From contig JAETRV010000031.1 in the NCBI GenBank assembly GCA_021770005.1, positions 1 through 32,081 on the forward strand: 32,081 nt of DNA. The letters run 5' to 3'. The notes beneath the pieces are model-generated. The model did not search any database and was not told the DNA's origin. It saw nothing but the letters and a program-made list of their open reading frames with translations. A program made the translations under genes and the position numbers. The first letter of the stretch is position 1, and each line of letters opens with the position of its first letter. This document shows positions 7,215 through 15,097 of the stretch, one piece after another. The stretch comes from Anaerotruncus sp. GTDB lineage: Bacteria > Bacillota > Clostridia > Oscillospirales > Ruminococcaceae.

Positions 7215-7964
7215 GTGATCGAAATCAGCCATCTGACCAAAAAATTCAATGACAAGTCGGGCGAAGTGACCGCACTGCACGACGTCAATCTTTCCATCGG
7301 GCGCGGGGATGTGTTTGGCATCATCGGGATGAGCGGCGCTGGGAAATCGACGTTGCTGCGCTGCCTCTCGACCCTCGAAACCCCGACTTCCGGGACGGTG
7401 ACTCTCGATGGCGTCAACCTGCACACCCTCTCGGGCAATGATCTGATCCAGATGCGGCGCCGGATGGGGGTGGTGTTCCAGGGCTATAACCTGCTGATGC
7501 AGCGCACTGTGCGGCAGAATGTCGCGTTCCCGCTCTCGCTGGCAGGCGGCGACCCCGCCGAGACCGCCCGCAGGACCAGTGAACTGCTCGAACTGGTCGG
7601 GCTTTCGGCCAAGGCGGACAGCTATCCCTCCCAGCTCTCGGGCGGGCAGAAACAGCGGGTTGCCATCGCGCGGGCGCTCTCGACCAGCCCGGAGGTGCTG
7701 CTCTGCGACGAGCCAACCTCTGCGCTCGACTCGCTCACCACCAAAAGCGTGCTCGAACTGCTCCGGGACATCAACCGCAAACTGAATGTCACGATTGTGA
7801 TTATCACCCATGAAATCGCGGTGGTCAAGGCAATCTGCAACAAGGTTGCAGTGATCGACGCTTCCGAATTTGTCGAGTGGGGCGATACACAGGAGATCTT
7901 CGCGGCCCCCAAAAGCCGCATGACCCGCCAGCTGCTTGGATACGAGGTGATGAACGATGATTGA
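7215..7964 (+). CDS. metN: Methionine ABC transporter ATP-binding protein, short form
   Basis: A 249-residue cytoplasmic ATPase. Walker A GMSGAGKST, signature LSGGQKQR, Walker B VLLCDEPTSALD and H-loop THE are all present. Start GTG 7215 follows AGGAGG by 7 nt. Classical MetN is about 340 residues with a C-terminal NIL/ACT-like domain that binds methionine and inhibits transport; this protein stops right after the nucleotide-binding domain. That feedback is therefore probably absent and control rests on the T-box. It overlaps metI by 8 nt. The specific substrate is inferred from the T-box and the MetQ-type partner; other D-methionine/amino-acid ligands are possible. Confidence 0.93.
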   Translation: MIEISHLTKKFNDKSGEVTALHDVNLSIGRGDVFGIIGMSGAGKSTLLRCLSTLETPTSGTVTLDGVNLHTLSGNDLIQMRRRMGVVFQGYNLLMQRTVRQNVAFPLSLAGGDPAETARRTSELLELVGLSAKADSYPSQLSGGQKQRVAIARALSTSPEVLLCDEPTSALDSLTTKSVLELLRDINRKLNVTIVIITHEIAVVKAICNKVAVIDASEFVEWGDTQEIFAAPKSRMTRQLLGYEVMNDD

Positions 7965-8625
7965 GACGATTCAGAAATTTGCACCGCTCCTCTGGGAAAA
8001 TACCCTGGTCACCCTTGGGATGGTCGGTGCGTCCACCCTGTTTGCCTACCTGCTCGGCCTGCCGATGGGGGTGCTGCTCCGGGTGACCGACCGGGGCGGC
8101 ATCATGGAAAACCATGCATTCAACTCCGCGTTCGGTTGGGTGGTCAACATCCTACGCTCGCTGCCGTTCATCATCCTGATGATCTCGATTTCCCCGTTTA
8201 CCCGGCTGCTGGTCGGCAAGGCAATCGGCCCGGTTGCGGCCTGTGTGCCGCTCGTAATCGGCGCAGCGCCGTTTGTGGCGCGGCTGGTCGAAACCTCGCT
8301 CGCCGAGATCGACACCGGTATGATCGAAGCCGCCAAATGCATGGGCGCGACCAACTGGCAGATCATTTCCAAGGTGATGGTGCGCGAGTCGGTGCCCTCC
8401 CTCATCCGTGGGCTTTCGATCTCGACCATCACCATCCTCGGCTATTCCGCAATGGCGGGCGCGATCGGCGGCGGCGGCCTGGGCGACGTGGCAATCCGCT
8501 ACGGGCAGCACCGGTTTGAGCCCAAGGTCATGCTGCTCACAATCATCCTATTGGTCATCATCGTCTGTGTCATCCAGATTGTGTTTGACCGTCTCTCAAC
8601 CCGTCTGGATAAGCGTAACCGCTGA
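7957..8625 (+). CDS. metI: Methionine ABC transporter permease
   Basis: A 222-residue integral membrane protein with about five hydrophobic segments. The binding-protein-dependent permease loop is seen around IEAAKCMGATNWQI (the EAA motif contacting MetN). Length matches MetI (~217). The start overlaps the end of metN, implying translational coupling. A small stem-loop separates it from metQ. Confidence 0.93.
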   Translation: MIETIQKFAPLLWENTLVTLGMVGASTLFAYLLGLPMGVLLRVTDRGGIMENHAFNSAFGWVVNILRSLPFIILMISISPFTRLLVGKAIGPVAACVPLVIGAAPFVARLVETSLAEIDTGMIEAAKCMGATNWQIISKVMVRESVPSLIRGLSISTITILGYSAMAGAIGGGGLGDVAIRYGQHRFEPKVMLLTIILLVIIVCVIQIVFDRLSTRLDKRNR

Positions 8626-8636
8626 TCGTTTGGGTT

Positions 8637-8652
8637 CCGCCGTTTTCGGCGG
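8637..8652 (+). other. Stem-loop between metI and metQ
   Basis: CCGCCG-TTTT-CGGCGG without a T-run, in the 69-bp metI-metQ gap. It probably sets a processing boundary or stabilises mRNA, so that the binding protein is made in excess. Confidence 0.55.
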
Positions 8653-8694
8653 CTTTCCATAGATGAAATCTTACTTAGAAAAGAGGTCCTTTAA

Positions 8695-9585
8695 ATGAAA
8701 CATATCTCAAAACTGTTTGCCCCCGCACTCGCCCTGACCCTTTCGCTCTCGCTCGCGGCCTGCGGCGGCACTTCCCCTGCACCCTCCTCCGCGCCCGCTT
8801 CTTCCGAAGCCCCTGCATCCTCTGCGGCAGCGTCCGAAGAAGCATCCGCGGCGCCCGAGGCGGTCACCCTGAAGGTCGGCGCATCCCCTGCCCCACACGC
8901 CGAGATTCTCGAAAACATCAAGCCCCTGCTCGAAAAGGACGGCATCACCCTCGAGATCGTCGAATTCACCGACTATGTAATCCCGAACCAGGCGCTTGAA
9001 GCGGGTGACATCGATGCAAACTATTTCCAGCATCTCCCCTACCTCGAGGATTTTAACGCCAAGAACGGCACCAACCTTTCTTCTGCCGGTGCAATCCATT
9101 TCGAGCCGCTCGGGCTGTATCCGGGAAAGACCGCTTCGCTGGACGACCTTGAGGAAGGCGCAACGATTGCGGTCCCGAACGACACCACCAATGAGGCGCG
9201 CGCCCTGCTCCTGCTTCAGAAGCTCGAGCTGATTACACTGAAAGACGGCGTTGGCCTGGAAGCTACTCCGCTCGACATTGTTGATAACCCGAAGGACCTC
9301 AAGTTCAACGAGATGGAAGCCGCACTGCTGCCGAGCGTCCTGCCGGACGTCGATCTTGCGGTCATCAACGGCAACTATGCGGTTGGCGCGGGCATCGAGG
9401 GCACTGTCCTCACCACCGAGGATAAGGAATCGGAAGCGGCGAAGGAGTTCGCGAACGTGGTCGCAGTCCGTACCGGCGACGAGGGCAAGGCCCCGATTCA
9501 GAAGCTGCTCGCCGCTCTCCAAAGTGAGGAAAACGCCAAGTTTATCGACGAGAAGTATAACGGCACCGTTATCCCGGTATTCTAG
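8695..9585 (+). CDS. metQ: Methionine-binding lipoprotein
   Basis: A 296-residue NlpA/MetQ family solute-binding lipoprotein. The signal peptide ends in lipobox LAAC (Cys 22), followed by a ~35-residue Ser/Ala/Pro/Glu-rich tether and the mature domain (LKVGASPAPHAEIL, DANYFQHLPYL, VPNDTTNEARALLLLQ), all typical of the family. AAAGAGG precedes the ATG. It is the third gene of the T-box-controlled operon and lies outside the membrane, delivering methionine to MetIN. Confidence 0.94.
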   Translation: MKHISKLFAPALALTLSLSLAACGGTSPAPSSAPASSEAPASSAAASEEASAAPEAVTLKVGASPAPHAEILENIKPLLEKDGITLEIVEFTDYVIPNQALEAGDIDANYFQHLPYLEDFNAKNGTNLSSAGAIHFEPLGLYPGKTASLDDLEEGATIAVPNDTTNEARALLLLQKLELITLKDGVGLEATPLDIVDNPKDLKFNEMEAALLPSVLPDVDLAVINGNYAVGAGIEGTVLTTEDKESEAAKEFANVVAVRTGDEGKAPIQKLLAALQSEENAKFIDEKYNGTVIPVF

Positions 9586-9632
9586 AAAATCAAAAAACCA
9601 AACATTTCGCCGGTTAAAAAATGTTAGCCACA

Positions 9633-9663
9633 AAAGCGATTTGGGAGCTTCCCAAATCGCTTT
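9633..9663. terminator. Bidirectional terminator
   Basis: A perfect 14-bp stem, AAAGCGATTTGGGA (9633-9646) with its complement at 9650-9663 and a 3-nt loop, between convergent metQ and spoVAE. Confidence 0.85.
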
Positions 9664-9688
9664 GTCTTTGTGTGGGCAGAACCAGGGG

Positions 9689-10057
9689 TCAGCCCTTTTC
9701 CTTCGGCTTGAAGATCAGCGCGGCCAGCAGGGAGAAGAAGAGCGCCGCCGCGATTCCCGCGGCCGCGGCGGTGAAGCCGCCGGTCAGCACGCCGATCAGG
9801 CCGTCTGTCTGGATCGCCTCGCGGACCCCCTTCGCAAGCGTATTGCCGAACCCGAGCAGCGGTACACTCGCGCCCGCGCCCGCAAATTCGACCAGACGGG
9901 GGTAAAGCCCGATCCCGCCGAGCACCACGCCGAGCACCACATAGCAGGTGAGGATGCGCGCCGGGGTGAGCTTGGTGTAATCGATGAAGATTTGTCCGAT
10001 CGCGCAGATAACCCCACCGACCAGAAATGCCTTGAGCATCATCCAGAATGTTTCCAT
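9689..10057 (-). CDS. spoVAE: Stage V sporulation protein AE
   Basis: A 122-residue small membrane protein with several hydrophobic helices (FLVGGVICAIGQIFIDYT, ILTCYVVLGVVLGGIG) and GAGASVPLLGFGNTLAKG, typical of SpoVAE/SpoVAEB. Its N-terminal half resembles SpoVAC, which is normal for this pair. ATG 10057 lies one base after the spoVAD stop, with AGGAGG about 10 nt upstream. With SpoVAC and SpoVAD it forms the inner-membrane machinery that moves Ca-dipicolinate into the forespore and releases it on germination. Confidence 0.92.
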   Translation of the reverse strand: METFWMMLKAFLVGGVICAIGQIFIDYTKLTPARILTCYVVLGVVLGGIGLYPRLVEFAGAGASVPLLGFGNTLAKGVREAIQTDGLIGVLTGGFTAAAAGIAAALFFSLLAALIFKPKEKG

Positions 10058-10058
10058 G

Positions 10059-11087
10059 TCAGAACACACCTCCTGATTTTTGAGTGGACAGGCAGACCAG
10101 ATGGGCGATCGAGGCGATGCTTTCCCCCTGCTGCACCACGGTCGGGCTCATCAGCGCGCCGGTTGCGATAAAAAGGATATTGCGCAGTTTTCCCTCCCGC
10201 ATCTGTGGCAGCAGGTGCCCACAGAGCACCGACGCGGAGCACCCGCAGCCGCTCCCGCCCGCGTGGACGTCCTGTTTTTCCATGTCATAGAGCAGCAACC
10301 CGCAGTCCGACTGCCGATCCCCCAGGTCGATTCCATCCCGGCGAAGCAGGTCGGCAAGCAGGGAACTGCCCACCTTCCCGAGGTCGCCGGTGATAATCAG
10401 GTCAAATTCCTCCGGCTTTTTGCCGGTATCCTCAAAGAAATGTTTGATCGTCATGGCCGCGGCGGGCGCCATGGCGGCCCCCATGTTGTTTGCATCGGTG
10501 ACGCCGAGGTCCTCGATCGTCCCCACCGTGATTGCCCGCACAAATGGTGGGACATCCCCATTTTGCAACACCGCTGCTCCGGATGCGGTTGCGGTCCACT
10601 GGGCGGTTGGGGTGCGCTGCCCGCCGTATTCGAGCGGAAACCGGAACTGCCGTTCCGCCGTACAGAAGTGGGATGAGGTGCAGGCAACCGCTGTCTGCGC
10701 TACGCCTCCCTCAATAAAGGTGGAGGCGACGCAGAGGCTCTCCGCCATGGTGGAGCAAGCGCCAAACAGCCCGACATAGGGGATCCCCAGCTCCCGCAGA
10801 CCGTAGGTCGAGCCGATGCACTGGTTGAGCAGGTCCCCCGCAAAGATGAAGTCGACGTCGGTGTTTTGCAGCCCTGCCTTTTCGAGCGCTTTGGAAACCG
10901 CGATCGACTGCATCTGGCTTTCCGCCTTTTCCCAACTCGTCTGCCCGAAATAGCTGTCTTTATTGATGATGTCGAACATCCCGCCGAGCGGCCCTTCCGA
11001 CTCCTTTTTAGAACCCACTGTGGCAGCGGCCCGGATGCTGGGCGGGTTATCCAATACCACCGTGTATCTTCCTCTTCTCTGTGCCAT
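10059..11087 (-). CDS. spoVAD: Stage V sporulation protein AD
   Basis: A 342-residue thiolase-fold protein that binds dipicolinate, with family segments FGQTSWEKAE, GLFGACSTMAE, GGVAQTAVACTSSHF and GSGCGCSA. Length matches the family (~338). ATG 11087 has AGGGGG 7 nt upstream; an upstream TTG at 11093 is possible but less likely. It is the middle gene of spoVAC-D-E, with gaps of 12 and 1 bp. Confidence 0.95.
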   Translation of the reverse strand: MAQRRGRYTVVLDNPPSIRAAATVGSKKESEGPLGGMFDIINKDSYFGQTSWEKAESQMQSIAVSKALEKAGLQNTDVDFIFAGDLLNQCIGSTYGLRELGIPYVGLFGACSTMAESLCVASTFIEGGVAQTAVACTSSHFCTAERQFRFPLEYGGQRTPTAQWTATASGAAVLQNGDVPPFVRAITVGTIEDLGVTDANNMGAAMAPAAAMTIKHFFEDTGKKPEEFDLIITGDLGKVGSSLLADLLRRDGIDLGDRQSDCGLLLYDMEKQDVHAGGSGCGCSASVLCGHLLPQMREGKLRNILFIATGALMSPTVVQQGESIASIAHLVCLSTQKSGGVF

Positions 11088-11099
11088 CTGCAATCCCCC

Positions 11100-11543
11100 T
11101 TAGTAAAGCCCGAATAGGTAGACGATCAGGCCATAGATGATGCTTGCGCTCACCCCATAGACGATCACCGGCCCCGCGATGATGAACATTTTCGCGCCCA
11201 GCCCCAGGATAAACCCTTCGCTTTTGAACTCGAGCGCAGGCGCGGCGACCGAGTTTGCAAAGCCAGTAATCGGCACAAGCGTGCCCGCGCCCGCTACCTT
11301 GGCGATATTATCATAGGAGTTCAGCCCGGTGAGCAGCACCGAGAGAAAGACCAATGTGATGCTTGCTGCACCGGCGGCGAGCTCGGAATCCATCCCCGCG
11401 TTCTGGTAAGCAAAAATCAATACCTGCCCAACCGCGCAGATCAGCCCGCCGATCAGGAACGCCATTGTGATATTCTTTGCCGCCGGGGAGGGGGGAGAAG
11501 CCTTTTTTGTCATCTCGTTATATTCCTCTTTTGTGAGGTTCAT
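11100..11543 (-). CDS. spoVAC: Stage V sporulation protein AC
   Basis: A 147-residue membrane protein, the mechanosensitive-type channel component of the SpoVA system. Hydrophobic helices alternate with GAGTLVPITGFANSVAAPALEFKSEG-type family sequence (the GAGTLVPITGF block at about 93-103). ATG 11543 has AAGGTGG upstream; the ATG at 11567 is rejected. First gene of the operon; a sigma-G-like promoter lies at 11593-11621. Confidence 0.94.
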   Translation of the reverse strand: MNLTKEEYNEMTKKASPPSPAAKNITMAFLIGGLICAVGQVLIFAYQNAGMDSELAAGAASITLVFLSVLLTGLNSYDNIAKVAGAGTLVPITGFANSVAAPALEFKSEGFILGLGAKMFIIAGPVIVYGVSASIIYGLIVYLFGLY

Positions 11544-11592
11544 CTTGATCCCACCTTTTCTCAACATTCGTGAATCTTCACAGTTTCAGCTC

Positions 11593-11621
11593 TAGTTTTT
11601 GCGCTAAAATAAAAAATATAC
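11593..11621 (-). promoter_or_regulatory. Candidate sigma-G promoter for spoVACDE
   Basis: Minus strand: GTATA (11621-11617), 17-nt spacer, AAAACTA (11599-11593). The known forespore sigma-G pattern is GHATR and CATAHTA, so -35 is a full match and -10 matches 5 of 7. spoVA operons are sigma-G controlled in characterised species, which supports the reading. Confidence 0.45.
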
Positions 11622-11626
11622 CACAG

Positions 11627-11655
11627 TTGCGCATGGACAAAAATTTTGATATACT
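11627..11655 (+). promoter_or_regulatory. Candidate sigma-A promoter for purA
   Basis: TTGCGC (11627-11632), 17-nt spacer, TATACT (11650-11655). The leader of ~90 nt contains a short hairpin near 11662-11697 and the purA ribosome site. It is back to back with the spoVAC promoter. Confidence 0.6.
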
Positions 11656-11748
11656 GATTGATGGTGTTTTGGGGCTTGTTCCCAAACATTCCACCAGCGT
11701 TCTTTACAAAATGTATTTTTTGATCCAAATCGACAGGAGGTTTTTCTT

Positions 11749-13023
11749 ATGCCTGCGAAAGTAGTTGTCGGGGTTCAATGGGGCGATGAGGGGAAAGGCA
11801 AGATCATTGATATCCTTGCCTCCCGCGCCGAGGTGGTTGTCCGCTCCCAGGGCGGAAACAATGCCGGTCATACGGTTGAAAGCAACGGACAGGTCTATAA
11901 GCTCCAGCTCATCCCTTCGGGCATCCTCTATCCCAATACCCTCTGCCTGCTCGGAAGCGGGGTCGTCATCAATCCGGAAGGGATTCTCGGCGAGATCGAC
12001 GGATTGGAGTCCCGCGGGGTTTCCTGCGAGATGCTTCGGATCGACCCGCGCGCCCATGTCATCATGCCGTGGCACCTGGTGTTGGATGGCCTGAGCGAAA
12101 AGATGCGCGGCAAATCCGAGATTGGCACCACCAAAAAGGGGATCGGCCCCTGCTACATGGATAAGGCCGAGCGCTCGGGCCTGCGGATGTACGATCTGGT
12201 GCATCCGGAGCTGTTCCGGGAGAAGGTGCACACCTACGGCACGATCAAAAACCGCCTGTTGACTGATTTTTATCACGAGCCCGCGCTCGATCTGGAAGAG
12301 ATCATCGAGCGGTACACCGCCTATGGCAAGCGGCTGGAACGGTACATCGCGGATGTTTCGGTGCTCGCCTATGACGCGTTGAAAGCCGGGAAAGAGGTGC
12401 TGTTTGAGGGAGCGCAGGGCACCCTGCTAGATATCGACTACGGCACCTATCCGTTTGTGACCAGCTCCCACCCGGTTTCGGGGGGCGTCTGCATCGGCAG
12501 CGGCGTCGGCCCGACGCTGATCGACGAGGTGATTGGCGCGGCAAAATCCTATACCACCCGCGTGGGCGCAGGCCCATTCCCAACCGAGTTATTCGATGAG
12601 ACGGGCGACACGATCCGCAATCTGGGCCATGAGTTCGGGACGGTGACCGGCCGGCCGCGCCGGTGCGGTTGGTTCGATTCGGTTATCATGCGGCACTCGG
12701 TGCGAGTCAACGGTTTGACCGCGCTTGCGATCAACAAGATCGACACGCTGAGCAACCTCGGGAAACTCAAAATCTGCGTGGCCTACCAGAAGCCGGACGG
12801 CTCGGTGATCCGCGATTTCCCGCCGACGATCGAAGAACTGGCCGAATGCCAGCCGGTCTATGAGGAGGTCGAGGGCTTCGAGGGGGATCTAAGCGGCTGC
12901 CGGTCGTATGAGGAGCTGCCCGAATCCTGCAAACGGTATATCGAGAAGCTAGAGGAGGTCTGCGGCTGCCCGATCAAGATGGTCGGCGTCGGCCCCTCCC
13001 GCGACCAGAACCTCGAACGATAA
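11749..13023 (+). CDS. purA: Adenylosuccinate synthetase
   Basis: A 424-residue enzyme that converts IMP, aspartate and GTP to adenylosuccinate, the first committed step to AMP. Diagnostic motifs are WGDEGKGKI (GTP loop), QGGNNAGHTV, GTTKKGIGP, FEGAQGTLLDIDYG, TRVGAGPFPTE and TGRPRRCGWFD. Length is normal (about 425-430). AGGAGG lies 8 nt before the ATG. Monocistronic between its own promoter and a terminator at 13034. Confidence 0.97.
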   Translation: MPAKVVVGVQWGDEGKGKIIDILASRAEVVVRSQGGNNAGHTVESNGQVYKLQLIPSGILYPNTLCLLGSGVVINPEGILGEIDGLESRGVSCEMLRIDPRAHVIMPWHLVLDGLSEKMRGKSEIGTTKKGIGPCYMDKAERSGLRMYDLVHPELFREKVHTYGTIKNRLLTDFYHEPALDLEEIIERYTAYGKRLERYIADVSVLAYDALKAGKEVLFEGAQGTLLDIDYGTYPFVTSSHPVSGGVCIGSGVGPTLIDEVIGAAKSYTTRVGAGPFPTELFDETGDTIRNLGHEFGTVTGRPRRCGWFDSVIMRHSVRVNGLTALAINKIDTLSNLGKLKICVAYQKPDGSVIRDFPPTIEELAECQPVYEEVEGFEGDLSGCRSYEELPESCKRYIEKLEEVCGCPIKMVGVGPSRDQNLER

Positions 13024-13033
13024 AACAGCAAGG

Positions 13034-13064
13034 AATCCATGCGTCCCGTCCGGATGCATGGATT
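13034..13064 (+). terminator. purA terminator
   Basis: Stem AATCCATGC (13034-13042) with GCATGGATT (13056-13064), followed by TTTT, 10 bp after the purA stop. Confidence 0.85.
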
Positions 13065-13082
13065 TTTTATAAATTTGGCAAG

Positions 13083-13146
13083 GGGGCTTTTTCCCTTGCC
13101 AAAAGCCCCTCTCGTCCCTGACTGCAAGTCGGGGACGATTCACCCC
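13083..13146 (+). repeat. Dispersed two-hairpin repeat, copy B
   Basis: Hairpin 1 is GGGGCTTTT/AAAAGCCCC (13083-13091/13101-13109), with a competing alternative GGCAAGGG/CCCTTGCC across the same bases. Hairpin 2 is an 11-bp stem, 13113-13123/13127-13137, with one G-T pair, then GATTCACCC. Same architecture as the copies at 0.2, 21.8 and 30.9 kb. Confidence 0.75.
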
Positions 13147-13201
13147 CGAAAATGCGCCGGGTTTCGGCAAAAATACCCATCCGGTGCAGGGCCTTGATGG
13201 C

Positions 13202-13230
13202 TTGCCAATTTTGTCCGGTTGCGGTATACT
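13202..13230 (+). promoter_or_regulatory. Candidate sigma-A promoter for the nitrilase-like operon
   Basis: TTGCCA (13202-13207), 17-nt spacer, TATACT (13225-13230), 36 bp upstream of the TTG start at 13266. Confidence 0.65.
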
Positions 13231-13265
13231 GAAACTATGATCTTCACCGCAAAGGAGAATCCCTC

Positions 13266-13976
13266 TTGGACAGCTTTATCACTGAAATCCTGCCGCCGTT
13301 CCAAGCGCCGTCGCGGGACGCCCGGCTCGTTCTTTTCGCTGACGAGACCATCCGTCGGGACCGCACCGAGGTGGCCCGTCAGCTTCACCAATATACCCAA
13401 TATGCCGCGAAGTATGGCGTCTTTCTCATCAGCGGCCTGCTCGAACTGGACTCAAACCTCTGCCTTTGCATGTTCGGCCCGAAGGGGGAGCCGGTCCTGC
13501 GCCAACCTGCGCTGCATCTTTCCCTTCCGCTGCGCACCGAACTGACGCCGGCGAGCGGGATCGAACTGGCCCGCACCGAGCTTGGCAGCTTCTATCTCTG
13601 CGTGGATGCCGACATCCTTCACCCGCAGACAGTGCGCGCAGCGGCACTCAAGGGCGCGGATGTGGTTTTCTCGGTGCAGCACATCGACCCGGTGGACGAA
13701 ACCCCCGAACGGATCATGGGGTCGGTCTGGAACGCGGCGCAGACCAACAATCTGTATGTGGTCAATCTGTCGGGCAGGTCGGTCACCGTCTGTTGTCCCG
13801 CGCCGGTCACCCGCGCGGGCGATGGTTACCTCGTCCGACATACCGGAAGCGCCCCCTGCCGGTTTGGGCTAAACCTTGAACGTCTTGATCAGGTGCGCGA
13901 AGGGTTCCCGGTTATGGAGCGGATGAACGCCAGCCTGATTCAGAACTACGCGGAAGAACTCGGACTGGGGAGGTGA
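13266..13976 (+). CDS. Divergent nitrilase-superfamily protein, short, lysine missing
   Basis: A 236-residue protein with a TTG start and AAAGGAGA six nt upstream. It aligns by eye with the carbon-nitrogen hydrolase fold: LVLFADET where LVVFPE (catalytic Glu) is expected, GPKGEP, and FYLCVDADILHP followed by AALKGADVVF where ICYDxRFPE and the GAD strand are expected. The nucleophile-position Cys 112 is kept. The Glu is Asp 26 or shifted to Glu 27, and the catalytic Lys appears to be Ala 82 (QPALHL). It is short at its N-terminus. Six bp from the next nitrilase-like gene. Probably not an independent amidase; perhaps a partner subunit. No substrate can be named. Confidence 0.7.
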   Translation: MDSFITEILPPFQAPSRDARLVLFADETIRRDRTEVARQLHQYTQYAAKYGVFLISGLLELDSNLCLCMFGPKGEPVLRQPALHLSLPLRTELTPASGIELARTELGSFYLCVDADILHPQTVRAAALKGADVVFSVQHIDPVDETPERIMGSVWNAAQTNNLYVVNLSGRSVTVCCPAPVTRAGDGYLVRHTGSAPCRFGLNLERLDQVREGFPVMERMNASLIQNYAEELGLGR

Positions 13977-13982
13977 GCGGGC

Positions 13983-15038
13983 GTGTCAGACATCTATCTT
14001 GAGCTGCTTTCCTTCCTGATGACCTACCGTGTCACCCCCAAGAAGATTCTTCGGGTGGTGGAAGAGGCGGGGGAATATCCCAAAAATAATCTGGAATATA
14101 TCGCGCCCGAAACAGTGCGGGCTGCGGCGGTCCAACTCAATATCCATCCTTACGCCGGTGTACGGGAGTATGTCAGCGAGATGCTGGGCCATGCGCGTGC
14201 TGCCGCAGAAGCGGGCGCGCAATTGGTCGTCTATCCTGAATATGTCGGCCTGCTCGCTGGCACGATGATCCCCGGCTTTGACCGTCTGCTCAACAAGGTG
14301 GTTGCCGAGCGGTTTTCCAAGGACGGTCGGATCATTTTGCACCCCGACCGGGTCGCCGCCTACGCGGAAGCGTTTGGAGAGTATCTCCAGGAAGCCTATT
14401 TTTATACCTTTAGCGCAATCGCCCGTTCCCAGCATCTTTATGTGGTTGCGGGGAGCTGCCCCTACTACGAGGATGGGAACATTTACAACCGTTCCATGGT
14501 ATTTGACCCATTGGGCAACACCGCCGGAATGCAGGACAAGACCTCCTCGCTTGGGCTGGATGAGGCCCTCGGCATCACCGTCTCCGACCGGATGGAGATC
14601 ATGGAAACCCCTATGGGAAAGATCGCGGTGGTGCTGGGCTCGGACGCTTACTATTTCGAGTGTTTCCGGATTGCGCGGCAAAAAGGAGCGCGGATTGTTG
14701 CGATACCGGATGCGGGCGGTAGCCCGGTGATCCACGACCTGCTTCGCTGCCGCGCACAGCAGGAGGGGCTTTATCTGCTCCATGCCTGCCTGACCGGGGA
14801 GCAGCAGAAAGCGCGTGCAGCGGTCCTTGCGCCGTTTGACATCACCCCGAATCGGGACGGGGTGGTCTCCATCCTTGAATCCGACGAATCTGGTATGACC
14901 GCATCGCGGATCAACCTGCAAAAGTTGGAGAACCTCTTCCACGAGAGCGAACCGAACCGCGATTTCCTCACAGGGGATTATCTGCACAGCTACCGCTATA
15001 ACGGGATGATGCTAACCCCGCCCAGTCTTTCGGAATAG
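13983..15038 (+). CDS. Nitrilase-superfamily protein lacking the catalytic cysteine
   Basis: A 351-residue protein with a ~45-residue extension before the nitrilase domain (VRAAAVQLN starts it). The catalytic Glu is present (LVVYPEYVG, Glu 86) and so is the Lys (GMQDKTSS, Lys 186). At the nucleophile site, however, the sequence is VVLGSDAYYFE, so Gly 219/Ser 220 stand where ICYDxRFPE has Cys; the nearest Cys is 227. A family-wide loss of Cys normally abolishes amide hydrolysis. It is second in a tight pair with the previous gene, and an NhaC-type antiporter follows. It starts GTG 13983 with GGGGAGG overlapping the upstream stop. Could be a pseudoenzyme, a regulator, or half of a heteromeric enzyme. 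Confidence 0.75.
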   Translation: MSDIYLELLSFLMTYRVTPKKILRVVEEAGEYPKNNLEYIAPETVRAAAVQLNIHPYAGVREYVSEMLGHARAAAEAGAQLVVYPEYVGLLAGTMIPGFDRLLNKVVAERFSKDGRIILHPDRVAAYAEAFGEYLQEAYFYTFSAIARSQHLYVVAGSCPYYEDGNIYNRSMVFDPLGNTAGMQDKTSSLGLDEALGITVSDRMEIMETPMGKIAVVLGSDAYYFECFRIARQKGARIVAIPDAGGSPVIHDLLRCRAQQEGLYLLHACLTGEQQKARAAVLAPFDITPNRDGVVSILESDESGMTASRINLQKLENLFHESEPNRDFLTGDYLHSYRYNGMMLTPPSLSE

Positions 15039-15097
15039 CGCCCTGCAAAAGACGGCAAACAGCCCCTAATCCCTGAGTGAAAGGAAGCGCGTCGGAG

